The notes beneath the pieces are model-generated. The model was not told the DNA's origin. It made no database searches and saw nothing but the letters and a program-made list of their open reading frames with translations. A program made the translations under genes and the position numbers. DNA of 64,000 nt from RYN-230 sp963834515 (GTDB taxonomy: Bacteria; Actinomycetota; Actinomycetes; Streptosporangiales; Streptosporangiaceae): the NCBI GenBank assembly GCA_963834515.1, contig CAWICB010000002.1, forward strand, positions 806,001-870,000. The letters run 5' to 3'. Within the stretch, counting starts at the first letter, position 1. Each line of letters starts with the position of its first letter. Positions 1 to 8,040 of the stretch are shown in pieces.

Positions 1-619
1 ACGGCAGCACCCCGGTGAGCAGCACAATCGAGTCGGCCACCAGTGCCCAGCCGAGCAGCACACCGACCGCGGCCGGGACGTACCAGCGCGGGGCGGCCCG
101 GTCCAGGATGAGCCAGGCCAGCAGGACCGGCACGGTGCTGCCGTAATGGTCCGGCGCCAGCAGGAACAGGAACACCCCGGCGCCGGGCTGGGGGGAGCAC
201 ATGAGACCAGCCGCGATGGCCATCCGGATGGCCGCCGCGCGGCCGGTGGCCCGGCCGCGGGCCAGCGCCACGGCCAGCAGCAGGACCAGCGTGAAGGTGA
301 TCGCCCCGGCCACGTGCACCACGTCCGGGCTGCGCCCCAGGACCAGCTCGACCAGCAGGTACTCAGGCAGCTCGGTGGTGTAGAAGGAGACGTCGGACAG
401 CGACCAGCCGTGCAGCAGCAGGTTGCCGTGCAGCATGTCCCAGGCCTGCAGGGTGAACACTGCGCCGTACGAGTCGCCCGCCTCGGTCTGCGACACCCGC
501 CAGTAGCACACGAACACCAGCAGCGCGGCGCCGGCCCAGGCCGCGCCGGCCAGCCAGCGCCGCCGGGCCGGCACAGCTGGCTGCGCCGGCCTGGTCAGCT
601 GGGGCTGCACCGTGGTCAT
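1..619 (-). CDS. Multi-pass membrane protein, 3' part cut off by window edge
   Basis: About 206 residues are visible, starting from ATG at 619; an in-frame ATG at 629 is an alternative. After a short basic N-terminus come a membrane segment (around residues 22-40), a soluble loop rich in aromatic residues, and then three or more hydrophobic helices running to the window edge. The layout (one helix, a large outside loop, then many helices) resembles actinobacterial polytopic proteins of the glycosyltransferase-C/mannosyltransferase kind, but no diagnostic motif is visible, so function is left open. It is transcribed away from the neighbouring SDR/kinase pair's promoter and ends outside the window. 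Confidence 0.7.
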   Translation of the reverse strand, partial: MTTVQPQLTRPAQPAVPARRRWLAGAAWAGAALLVFVCYWRVSQTEAGDSYGAVFTLQAWDMLHGNLLLHGWSLSDVSFYTTELPEYLLVELVLGRSPDVVHVAGAITFTLVLLLAVALARGRATGRAAAIRMAIAAGLMCSPQPGAGVFLFLLAPDHYGSTVPVLLAWLILDRAAPRWYVPAAVGVLLGWALVADSIVLLTGVLP

Positions 620-697
620 CACCGTGCATTGTCCTGAGCGCGGTGCAAAGAGCGTCACCCCAGACCGCAAAATCACCGCGCTATTGAGGTAGCCGGC

Positions 698-1516
698 TCA
701 GCTGACCGAGAAGCCGCCGTCCACGCAGATGAGCTGCCCGGTCACGTAGTCGCTGGCCCGGCTGGCCAGGTAGACGGCAATGCCGGCGAAGTCGGCGGGC
801 TCGCCGTTGCGCCCGGCCATGGTCCGGGCGGCCAGCGCCGCGGAGCGTACCGGGTCGCTGGCCACGGCCGCGGTGAGCGGGGTGGCCACGAAGCCCGGGG
901 TGACCGCATTGCAGCACACTCCGCTGGCCGCCCACGCTTCGGACTGTGACCGGGTCAGCCCGGCCACGCCGGCCTTGGACGCGCCGTAGCCGCCGCTGTT
1001 GCCGAACGCCCGGAAGGACTGCTGCGACGCCACGTTGATGATCCTGCCCCAGCCCCGCTGGGCCATGGCCGGGCCGAAGCGCTGACCGAGCAGGAACGGC
1101 GCGGTCAGGTTCACCGCCATGGTCTCGTCCCACTGCCCGGTGGTCAGCTCGCCGAGCGGCGGCCGCAGGTTGACCCCGGCCGCGTTGACTACGATGTCCG
1201 GCTCGCCGAACGGCGCCACCGCCTGCTCGGCCCCGGCCTGGGCGGCCGCCCGGTCGGCGAGATCAGCGCACACCCAGGCCACCTCGGCCCCGGCCGACCG
1301 GATCGCCCGGGCCGCGCCGTCCAGCCCCGGCGCGCCCCGGGCCAGCAGGACGACCTGCGCCCCGGCCTGGGCCAGCGCCGTGGCCATGCCCTGACCGATA
1401 CCGGAACTGCCCCCGGTGACCAGGGCCACCCGGCCGGCCAGCGAGAACAGCCCGTCCAGGTAGCCGGCCCGGCGGGCCGCCGCCCCGGGGCGGGAGTCAG
1501 AGTGCGGGGCGGGCAC
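698..1516 (-). CDS. SDR-family NAD(P)-dependent oxidoreductase
   Basis: A 272-residue classical short-chain dehydrogenase with GTG start. The Rossmann dinucleotide motif TGGSSGIG lies at residues 34-41. An NAAG motif and the catalytic Tyr-Lys in YGASK follow, and the C-terminus ends in the DGG motif common to gluconate/ketogluconate and 3-oxoacyl reductases. It overlaps the 3' end of the upstream PfkB-type kinase by 20 nt, so the two are almost certainly co-transcribed and translationally coupled. A kinase-dehydrogenase pair suggests sugar or sugar-acid catabolism. The exact substrate cannot be read from the sequence. Confidence 0.88.
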   Translation of the reverse strand: MPAPHSDSRPGAAARRAGYLDGLFSLAGRVALVTGGSSGIGQGMATALAQAGAQVVLLARGAPGLDGAARAIRSAGAEVAWVCADLADRAAAQAGAEQAVAPFGEPDIVVNAAGVNLRPPLGELTTGQWDETMAVNLTAPFLLGQRFGPAMAQRGWGRIINVASQQSFRAFGNSGGYGASKAGVAGLTRSQSEAWAASGVCCNAVTPGFVATPLTAAVASDPVRSAALAARTMAGRNGEPADFAGIAVYLASRASDYVTGQLICVDGGFSVS

Positions 1517-2387
1517 CGACCATGCCGAGTGCTTGGGCGGCCAGCCGGCAGCCGCTGGCCAGCGCCTCCAGCGGCGGCTTCTTGTCCAGCCAGGCGGGCA
1601 GGAACCCAGCGCAGAACGCGTCTCCCGCGCCGGTGCCGTCCACGAACGTCTCGACGGGCAGCGCGTGCTCCCGGACCGGGTCCGGGCGCCCGTTGGCGTA
1701 CAGCGCGCCCTCCGGGCCGAGCTTCACCACGACCTGCGGGTACCAGGCGGTCAGCACCCGGGCGGCCGACTCCGGGTCCTCGCGGCCGGTGAGCACGGTG
1801 GCCTGGTCCGAGTTGACCAGCAGCAAGGTGACCCCGTTGGTCATCTCCAGGAACGGCTCGGCGCCGGCCCGCTCCAGCGGCGCGGCTGAGGCGCCGTCCA
1901 CCGAGATCGTCATGCCCGCCCGGCCAGCGTGCTGGAACGCGGCCAGCGCGGCCCCCCGGGAGCCCTCGTTAAGCAGCGTATATCCGGACATATGCAGGTG
2001 AGCGCCGGGCGCGAACAGGTCCTTGGGCAGGTCGTCCGGGTGCAGCGCGGCGTTCGCGCCCGGGTCGGACAGCATGGTGTGATCGCCCTTATGGGTGACC
2101 ATGACCACGCAGGTCCCGGTGGGCCGGTCCGGGTCCATCACCAGCCGGGCGTCCACGCCGTAGCCCATCAGTTCCATGTCCCGGTTCCGGCCGGCGATGT
2201 CGGCGCCGCGCCGCCCGACGAAGGCCACGTCAGCACCGTCCGCAGCCAGCCAGGCGGCCATGTTCGCGCCGGAACCCCCACCGTGCATGCTCACCGTGGC
2301 CGGGGTGTCACTTCCCCTGGCCAGCGGAAGGGCCGCATGCGCGACCGTGTCGGTCATCAGATCACCAACGACGACGACGCGCGCCAT
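1497..2387 (-). CDS. PfkB/ribokinase-family carbohydrate kinase
   Basis: A 296-residue cytosolic sugar kinase. The start chosen is ATG 2387, because AAGGTGGTGAC lies just upstream; an in-frame upstream start at 2441 lacks a comparable site and would add a non-conserved leader. The N-terminal strand VVVVGDLMTD, a GGGSGANMA sugar-binding segment and the C-terminal PfkB signature DGTGAGDAF (catalytic Asp and anion hole) are all present. It is the first gene of a two-gene unit with the SDR oxidoreductase. The family phosphorylates ribose, fructose, 2-keto-3-deoxygluconate or nucleosides; which one applies here is not determined. Confidence 0.9.
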   Translation of the reverse strand: MARVVVVGDLMTDTVAHAALPLARGSDTPATVSMHGGGSGANMAAWLAADGADVAFVGRRGADIAGRNRDMELMGYGVDARLVMDPDRPTGTCVVMVTHKGDHTMLSDPGANAALHPDDLPKDLFAPGAHLHMSGYTLLNEGSRGAALAAFQHAGRAGMTISVDGASAAPLERAGAEPFLEMTNGVTLLLVNSDQATVLTGREDPESAARVLTAWYPQVVVKLGPEGALYANGRPDPVREHALPVETFVDGTGAGDAFCAGFLPAWLDKKPPLEALASGCRLAAQALGMVGARPAL

Positions 2388-2673
2388 GTCGTCACCACCT
2401 TGCTCCCGGGGCTGAGCCAGGGACGGGTCAATCCCACGCATGGTTGCCGCACGCCCGGCTCAGGCTAGCTCATAGAACCTAACAGTTTCCGGCCTGTTCC
2501 GGCTGCCGTTCGGCCGGGTGGGCACAGATGCGGACGGATGCCCCGGGCCGGGAAATCCTGGCCGCCGCGCCGTGCGGCTGATTGTGATCCCGGTCACGGC
2601 GGGGGGTGCGGCCAGCAGGCCGGGAGCTGGGCTACTGTCGCTAAGCGCGGATCATGAGGAGGCGGTGAGGTCC

Positions 2674-2883
2674 ATGGCCTGGAGCTGGCAGTTCGAGCAG
2701 GCCGACGGCAGCCTGGTGCCATCCAGGGGCATGCCGCGGGAGACGTTCAGCAGCCAGGGCGATGCCGAGAGCTGGCTGGGTGAGAACTGGCGCGACCTGC
2801 TGGCCGGCGGCGTGGACCAGGTCACGCTGCTCGAGGAAGGCCGGGTCGAATACGGCCCGATGAGCCTCCACCCGGGGGAATGA
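2674..2883 (+). CDS. Small conserved actinobacterial protein (69 aa)
   Basis: The start is ATG 2674, directly after a strong AGGAGGCGGTGAGG ribosome site. The reading frame is open upstream to 2518, but that part looks non-coding. The 69-residue product begins with a Trp-rich MAWSWQFE segment. It is acidic, has no membrane segment and no cysteine, and resembles short actinobacterial proteins of unknown function. A TACTGT hexamer about 40 nt upstream could be its -10 element. Function unknown. Confidence 0.72.
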   Translation: MAWSWQFEQADGSLVPSRGMPRETFSSQGDAESWLGENWRDLLAGGVDQVTLLEEGRVEYGPMSLHPGE

Positions 2884-2891
2884 CCAGCAAC

Positions 2892-2914
2892 TCGTGATCA
2901 AGTCATGATCACGA
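2892..2914. terminator. Bidirectional hairpin between convergent genes
   Basis: Perfect 9-bp inverted repeat (TCGTGATCA / TGATCACGA) with a 5-nt loop, sitting between the convergent 69-aa gene and the aldo-keto reductase. Position and symmetry suggest a transcription terminator without a U-tract, as is common in actinomycetes. It shares the TCGTGAT start with the long hairpins at 20107 and 62205. Confidence 0.55.
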
Positions 2915-2927
2915 CGCCGAAGGCGGG

Positions 2928-3926
2928 CTACCGGCGGTGATCCGGGCTCTGGGTGAGAGCCGGATCGCGCTGGATGACCGGGGCCAGCACCTCGTCGATG
3001 CGCTTGAGCAGCTGGGGTTCGAGCACCACCCCGGACGCCTTGACGTTCTCCCGGACCTGCTCCGGCCGGGTCGCGCCGATGATGGCCGCGGACACGTTCC
3101 GGTTCTGCAGCACCCAGGCCACGGCCAGCTGGGCCAGGCTCAGCCCGGCGTCGGCGGCGATCGGCTCCAGTTCGGCCACCCGGCGCAGCACGTCGTCGTC
3201 CAGCCAGCGCTGGATGAAGCCGGAGCCGCTCGGGTCGGTGGCCCGGGACCCGGCGGGCACCGGCTGGCCGGGCGTGTACTTGCCGGTCAGCACGCCCTGC
3301 GCGATGGGGGAGAACACGATCTGGCCGATGCCCTCCCGCTCGGAGAGCGGGATCACCTCGGACTCGATGACCCGCCACACCATGTTGTACTGCGGCTGAT
3401 TCGAGACGATCCGGTCGAAGCCCATGTCGTCGGCGATGCGCAGGGCCGCTGCGATCTCCTCGGCGCGCCACTCGGACACCCCGATGTACAGCACCTTGCC
3501 CTGCCGGACCAGATCGTCGAAGGCCCGCATGGTCTCGGCCAGCGGGGTCTCGTGGTCGTACCGGTGCGCCTGGTACAGGTCCAGGTAGTCGGTCTGCAGC
3601 CGGCGCAGCGAAGCGTGCGCGGACTCCATGATGTGCTTACGGGACAGGCCGCGGTCGTTGACCCCCGGCCCGGTCGGCCAGAACACCTTCGTGCAGACCT
3701 CGACGGATTCCCGGCGCACGCCGTGCAGCGCCCGGCCCAGCACCTCCTCGGCCCGGGTCCCGGCGTACACGTCCGCGGTGTCGAACGTCGTGATGCCCTC
3801 GTCCCGGGCCGCCGCGACGCACGCCCGGGCCGCCGCCTCCTCCACCTGCGACCCGTGGGTGATCCAGTTCCCGTAGGCGATCTCGCTGACCTTCAGGCCG
3901 CTGCGGCCGAGATGACGATGTTCCAT
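2928..3926 (-). CDS. Aldo/keto reductase (Kv-beta-like)
   Basis: 332 residues forming a TIM-barrel NADPH-dependent oxidoreductase. The catalytic tetrad is visible as Asp49, Tyr54, Lys80 and His121. The C-terminal cofactor-binding segment AIIGATRPEQVREN is typical of the AKR family close to voltage-gated potassium channel beta subunits and YghZ/YhdN-like reductases. The gene stands alone, convergent with the 69-aa gene upstream and followed downstream of its start by the DUF3043 gene in the same direction. Substrate unknown; the family reduces aldehydes such as methylglyoxal. Confidence 0.93.
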   Translation of the reverse strand: MEHRHLGRSGLKVSEIAYGNWITHGSQVEEAAARACVAAARDEGITTFDTADVYAGTRAEEVLGRALHGVRRESVEVCTKVFWPTGPGVNDRGLSRKHIMESAHASLRRLQTDYLDLYQAHRYDHETPLAETMRAFDDLVRQGKVLYIGVSEWRAEEIAAALRIADDMGFDRIVSNQPQYNMVWRVIESEVIPLSEREGIGQIVFSPIAQGVLTGKYTPGQPVPAGSRATDPSGSGFIQRWLDDDVLRRVAELEPIAADAGLSLAQLAVAWVLQNRNVSAAIIGATRPEQVRENVKASGVVLEPQLLKRIDEVLAPVIQRDPALTQSPDHRR

Positions 3927-3983
3927 AGTGCGGAGATTAGTCAGGGCGCGCGGCTTATTAGCCTCGGGGGTCGCCGGCCCGGG

Positions 3984-4589
3984 CTAAATCTGCGCTCCGG
4001 GCTTGACCCTGGGCTTGGGGAAGCGGAGCTGGCGGATCTGCAGGGCGCGCATGCCGGCGTACATCTTGACGCCCCGGGTGCTCTGCCCCGGGTACCGCTC
4101 CTGGGCCAGCGCGGACACCTTGCGGCCGATCCAGAAGCCCTCGCCGGCCATGATCAGCACCATCACGATGAGCACCACCGGCAGGACGGTCTGCACCACC
4201 GCAGTGCGCAGGAACAGCAGGAACAGCAGCACGACCAGGCCGTACATATAGAACTCGCTGAACCGGCGCTTGGAGTCCACGTAGTCCCGGGCCAGCGCCC
4301 GGACCGGGCCCTTGTCCTTAGCCGGCAGGGCCCACTCCTCGCCGCGCCGCATGGCCTCGGTCTTGCGCGCCCGGTCGGCCCGGTCCCGGCCGCGGGTTTG
4401 CTTCGAGGCCGCTTTCCGGTCCTCCGGGGCGGTGTACCGGCGGGCCCGTTCGGCCTCGCTGCGCTTGGGGGTGGGCCTGCCCTTGCCCGCGGTCATCGCG
4501 CCGCCGGCCGCCGCGGCGTCGTCCGCCGCGGAGTCAGCGGCACCCTCGTCCGGGGCATCCTGGGTGGCCGCACTGCGTCGTCTGAACAC
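3984..4589 (-). CDS. DUF3043-family membrane protein
   Basis: A 201-residue protein. Residues 1-95 are charged and rich in Ala, Arg and Lys, including an RRYTAPEDRKAASKQTRGRD segment typical of DUF3043. Two adjacent hydrophobic helices follow (about residues 115-150), then a basic tail rich in Arg and Pro. The protein is therefore a two-pass inner-membrane protein with a long cytosolic head. It is an actinobacterial family of unknown function. Confidence 0.85.
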   Translation of the reverse strand: MFRRRSAATQDAPDEGAADSAADDAAAAGGAMTAGKGRPTPKRSEAERARRYTAPEDRKAASKQTRGRDRADRARKTEAMRRGEEWALPAKDKGPVRALARDYVDSKRRFSEFYMYGLVVLLFLLFLRTAVVQTVLPVVLIVMVLIMAGEGFWIGRKVSALAQERYPGQSTRGVKMYAGMRALQIRQLRFPKPRVKPGAQI

Positions 4590-4735
4590 GACGTCAGCCT
4601 ACCGGGACGAACGCCCCGGAACAGCCTTCCTGGGCTCGGAGATTCGAGCCACGGAGAGTAGGGAGAGCCTGGCCATCGTGCCAGCGGGGCAAGGGGAACC
4701 CGGGGCGGGAAAGTGGCGGGTACCTGGGGCGTGAA

Positions 4736-4840
4736 GTGGCGAGAACTTGGCCCGGAAAGTGGGCGGGAAAGTGGCGGGAACTTGGCCCGGAAAGTGGGCG
4801 GGAAAGTGGCGGGAACTTGGCCCGGAAAGTGGGCGGGAAC
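4736..4840. repeat. Three tandem 35-bp repeats
   Basis: Three nearly identical 35-bp copies (starting 4736, 4771 and 4806), each beginning GTGGCG and containing CTTGGCCCGGAAAGTGGGCG, with a degraded partial copy before them at about 4706-4735. The array lies in the 600-bp gap between DUF3043 and pspA and encodes nothing convincing on either strand. Copy-to-copy identity suggests a recently expanded minisatellite. Confidence 0.85.
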
Positions 4841-4898
4841 CTGGGCCATCGTGCCGACGAGGCGAGGCCCGCCGCAGGCGGGTGCTCGCCGAGCCGGC

Positions 4899-5073
4899 AC
4901 TCGGCGCGAAGCGGCGATCGGGGGGTCCGGGGGGTCGTCCCCCCGACTAGCAGAGCATTCGGCGCGAAGCGGCGATCGGGGGGTCCGGGGGGTCGTCCCC
5001 CCGACTAGCAGAGCATTCGGCGCGAAGCGGCGACCGGGGGGATCCCGGGGGGTCGTCCCCCCGGGCTAACACC
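4899..5073. repeat. Three tandem 58-bp repeats, each with a G6/C6 hairpin
   Basis: Copies start at 4899, 4957 and 5015. The first two are identical apart from one base; the third has a 2-nt insertion and diverges at its end. Each unit holds TCGGCGCGAAGCGGCGA followed by a hairpin with GGGGGG-TCGT-CCCCCC core; in the third copy the stem lengthens to CCCGGGGGG/CCCCCCGGG. The look is that of REP/BIME-like palindromic elements. It sits immediately upstream of the pspA leader. Confidence 0.85.
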
Positions 5074-5186
5074 GCGTAGGCTGTGTGCACCAGCCTGCGC
5101 AGCGCCGCTGCCACGCCGCGGGATGTAGGCTCGCGCGCCGCAGGTGGCTGGCGGCAGCGTTTCACGATGAGGGGATGGTCGCGCCA

Positions 5187-6002
5187 ATGAGCGTGGTGAA
5201 GCGGGTATCGATGATCTTCAAGGCCAAGGCCAACAAGGCCCTGGACCGGATGGAAGATCCACGCGAGACCCTGGACTACTCCTACCAGCGCCAGCTGGAA
5301 ATGCTGACGCAGGTCCGCCGTGGGGTGGCTGACGTGGCCACGTCGCGTAAGCGTGTCGAGCTGCAGATGAACACGCTGCAGCAGCAGCAGGACAAGCTGG
5401 ACAGGCAGGCCCGGCAGGCGCTGGGCGGCGGCCGGGAAGACCTCGCCCGTGAAGCGCTGACCCGCAAGTCGGCATTGCAGGGCCAGCTCAGCGACCTGCA
5501 GACCCAGTACCAGTCGCTGCAGGCGGACGAGGAGAAGCTGACCGCCGCCTCGCAGCGGCTGCAGGCCAAGGTGGAAGCCTTCCGGACCCAGAAGGAGACC
5601 ATCAAGGCCACCTACACCGCGGCCGAGGCGCAGACCCGGATCGGTGAGGCCGTGTCCGGCATCTCCGAGGAAATGGGCGACGTGGGCATGGCCGTGCAGC
5701 GGGCTCAGGACAAGACCGCGCAGATGCAGGCCCGGGCCGGCGCTATCGACGAGCTGATGGCCTCCGGTGCCCTGGACGACGTCACCGCCCAGCCGAATGA
5801 CGACATCCAGCGCGAACTGGACCAGATGGGCGGGGGCCACGACGTGGACCGGGAGCTCGAGCAGATGAAGGTCGAGCTCGGCCAGGGCGAGGCACCGCGG
5901 GAGATCGAGGGCTCCGCACCGGGCGCTACGGGCAGCACCAGCACCAGCAACGGCCAGGCCGAGACGGCCGCGGAGCAGCCGCAGGCCGGTGACGGGTCAT
6001 GA
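5187..6002 (+). CDS. pspA: PspA/IM30 (ESCRT-III-like) membrane-protection protein
   Basis: 271 residues. Start ATG 5187 gives the canonical N-terminal amphipathic helix MSVVKRVSMIFKAKANKAL; the GATGAGGGG ribosome site lies 12 nt upstream. Residues 20-220 form long heptad-patterned helices (Gln/Glu/Lys rich) typical of the PspA/Vipp1 coiled-coil fold. The C-terminus carries an actinobacterial Gly/Ser/Thr/Gln-rich tail. The protein would polymerise on the inner leaflet to protect against leakage during envelope stress. Its stop overlaps the next start as ATGA, coupling it to PspAA, with HtpX and PspAB following. Confidence 0.95.
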   Translation: MSVVKRVSMIFKAKANKALDRMEDPRETLDYSYQRQLEMLTQVRRGVADVATSRKRVELQMNTLQQQQDKLDRQARQALGGGREDLAREALTRKSALQGQLSDLQTQYQSLQADEEKLTAASQRLQAKVEAFRTQKETIKATYTAAEAQTRIGEAVSGISEEMGDVGMAVQRAQDKTAQMQARAGAIDELMASGALDDVTAQPNDDIQRELDQMGGGHDVDRELEQMKVELGQGEAPREIEGSAPGATGSTSTSNGQAETAAEQPQAGDGS

Positions 6003-6277
6003 TCGTCCGGATCCTCGGCGAGGGGCAGCTCGCCGTGGATGACGCGATGTCGGCCGAGCTGAATGAGCTGGACGCCCAGCTCGAGGCGGCTGTCAACGCC
6101 AGGGACGAGCAGGCCTTCCGGCCCGCGCTAGAGCATCTGCTGGCCCGGGTCCGGGCGGCGGGAACACCCGTCGCGGCGGATTCGTTGGAAGCCTCGGATG
6201 TAATCCTGCCGTACTCCGAGGCAAGCATGGATGATGTGCGTGCGCTGCTGATAGACGACGGGCTGATCCCGGGTTGA
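5999..6277 (+). CDS. pspAA: PspA-associated protein PspAA
   Basis: 92 residues, starting within the ATGA overlap with pspA. Sequence features match the small PspAA family found after pspA in actinobacteria: N-terminal MIVRILGEGQ beta strand, a central helical charged region, and a C-terminal ...DDVRALLIDDGLIPG. No membrane segment or signal peptide is present. It probably acts with PspA in the cytosol; the molecular role is not established. Confidence 0.88.
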   Translation: MIVRILGEGQLAVDDAMSAELNELDAQLEAAVNARDEQAFRPALEHLLARVRAAGTPVAADSLEASDVILPYSEASMDDVRALLIDDGLIPG

Positions 6278-6411
6278 GCTAGCACTCAGCAAGCTTTCAG
6301 GTTGACTGCGCACACTGGCTCCGGCCCGATAATTGAGTCATGGACGGCTTCATCAGTGAAGCCAGTAGCGTTCAGCTGGCTATGACCAGCTGGCGGAACG
6401 GAGGCGGCGCC

Positions 6412-7389
6412 ATGGCGAAGACCCGCTATGCGCCTGACAGAGGTCTCACCGCCCGGATGACCCTCACGATGTTCCTTCTCGGGCTCGTGTTCGTCGCCTT
6501 CATCACCATCCTCGTCCTGGTGCTCAGCGCCACCCACGCGGTGGGCAGCGGCGGCATCGTGTTCTTCGCCGTGCTGCTGGCGGTGATCCTGGGTGTCGGT
6601 TCCCTGTTCTATTCCGACAAGATCGCGCTCAGCACGTCCGGCGCCCAGATCGTAACCCCGCAGGACGGCCCCCAGGCCGCCCGGCTGCACGGCATCGTGG
6701 ACCGGCTCTGCGCGCTGGCCAACATGCCCAAGCCGCGGGTGGCCATCGCCCCCTCGCCGATGCTGAACGCGTTCGCCACCGGGCGGAACGAGAAGAGCGC
6801 GGTGCTGGTCGTCACGACCGGCCTGCTGAACAACACCGACCTGAACGACGTCGAGCTGGAAGCCGTGCTGGCCCACGAGCTGTCGCACGTGGCGCACAAG
6901 GACGTGGTGGTCATGACCATCGCGTCGTTCATCGGCATCATCGCCGGCCTGCTGGTCCGGTTCGCGTTTTACTCCGAGCTGTTCGGTGGCGGCGGCCGGG
7001 GCCGTGGCGGGAACAACAACAACGGCGGTGCGCTGCCGGTCATCTTCATCGTGCTGCTGGTCGGCATGGTCACGTACGCGATCAGTTTCCTGCTCATCCG
7101 GCTGCTGTCCCGGTACCGGGAGCTGGCCGCGGACCGGTCCGGGGCGCTGCTCACCGGGCAGCCGTCCGCGCTGGCCAGCGCGCTGCAGAAGGTGAGCGGG
7201 TCGATGACGCGGATCCCGACCAAGGACCTGCGCTCCGCCGAGCCGCTGAACGCGTTCTACTTCGTGCCCGCGTTCAAGGCTGGGGGCAAGGAAGTCAGCC
7301 TGAACAGCATCTTCTCCACGCACCCGTCGCTGGAGCGGCGGCTGCGCCAGCTGGCTGAGATCTCCGAGCAGCTGAGCAAGCAGGGGTAA
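6412..7389 (+). CDS. htpX: M48-family membrane zinc metalloprotease HtpX
   Basis: 325 residues from ATG 6412, which follows GGAGGCGGCGCC; an in-frame ATG at 6340 lacks a ribosome site. Two N-terminal transmembrane helices are followed by the zinc motif HELSH at residues 155-159, two more helices around a Gly/Asn-rich loop (GGGGRGRGGNNNNGG), a downstream zinc-ligand segment RYRELAADRSG, and the C-terminal STHPSLERRLRQL. HtpX degrades misfolded membrane proteins. Its place between PspAA and PspAB supports an envelope-stress role. Confidence 0.94.
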   Translation: MAKTRYAPDRGLTARMTLTMFLLGLVFVAFITILVLVLSATHAVGSGGIVFFAVLLAVILGVGSLFYSDKIALSTSGAQIVTPQDGPQAARLHGIVDRLCALANMPKPRVAIAPSPMLNAFATGRNEKSAVLVVTTGLLNNTDLNDVELEAVLAHELSHVAHKDVVVMTIASFIGIIAGLLVRFAFYSELFGGGGRGRGGNNNNGGALPVIFIVLLVGMVTYAISFLLIRLLSRYRELAADRSGALLTGQPSALASALQKVSGSMTRIPTKDLRSAEPLNAFYFVPAFKAGGKEVSLNSIFSTHPSLERRLRQLAEISEQLSKQG

Positions 7390-7392
7390 CCG

Positions 7393-7965
7393 GTGGGGTT
7401 CCTGGACACGCTGCTGGGCCGGACCAAGCCGGCCCAGCCCAACCTGGACGAGCTGTTCTCGCTGCCCACCGCCGCGATCACGCTGCAGGCCGGGATGAAC
7501 CTGGTGCCCACCGGCACCGGCTCGGTCTGCTTCCGCGCCGCCGAGGGCAAGGCGTTCGAGGACATCGAGAGCGATGTCCGGGAGCTGCTCAGCATGGGCA
7601 GCGGCACCGCGTCGGTCGAGATCACCAAGGACAGCTACGGGTTCACGTGGCTCACCTGCCAGCACGCCCCGGACGACTTCGAGGCGCTGGTCACCGACCT
7701 GCACGCGGTGAACTCCTCGCTGGCCGACGGGGGATTCGGCCCGCAGTTGCTGTGCACCCTGGTCAGCTTCCACGGCGACAGCGGCGCCCGGCTGGGCATC
7801 GTCTACCTGTACAAGCGGGGCACGTTCTACCCGTTCGCCCCGAAAGCTGGGCAGGACCGGGACAACGCGCTCGAGCTGCAGGTACGCGGCCAGGTCGGCG
7901 CCGACCTGAAGATAGAGCCCGATCTCGGCCGCTGGTTCGCGGTCTGGGGCGCCCCCGGCCTGTAG
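7393..7965 (+). CDS. pspAB: PspA-associated protein PspAB
   Basis: 190 residues, GTG start 3 nt after the htpX stop. It begins MGFLDTLLGRTKPAQPNLD, characteristic of the PspAB family that follows htpX in actinobacterial Psp operons. It is a soluble alpha/beta protein without signal peptide; function is not defined experimentally as far as I know. Tight spacing argues for one transcription unit pspA-pspAA-htpX-pspAB, or htpX-pspAB from an internal promoter in the 134-bp gap before htpX. Confidence 0.85.
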   Translation: MGFLDTLLGRTKPAQPNLDELFSLPTAAITLQAGMNLVPTGTGSVCFRAAEGKAFEDIESDVRELLSMGSGTASVEITKDSYGFTWLTCQHAPDDFEALVTDLHAVNSSLADGGFGPQLLCTLVSFHGDSGARLGIVYLYKRGTFYPFAPKAGQDRDNALELQVRGQVGADLKIEPDLGRWFAVWGAPGL

Positions 7966-8040
7966 CCGGCCGGAAACGCAGAAGGAACCCAGAGGGTTTG
8001 GTCACGACGCCGACAGTTCCCGCTGCCAGGGTTGGCTGCT

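Noticed and set aside
4493..4900. Open frame on the minus strand through the 35-bp repeats
   Set aside because: Low-complexity Pro/Arg sequence generated by the repeats; no ribosome site, no conservation signal, and overlaps the DUF3043 5' end.
4736..5073. Possible CRISPR array
   Set aside because: Repeats are directly adjacent with no unique spacers, and no cas genes are present in the window.
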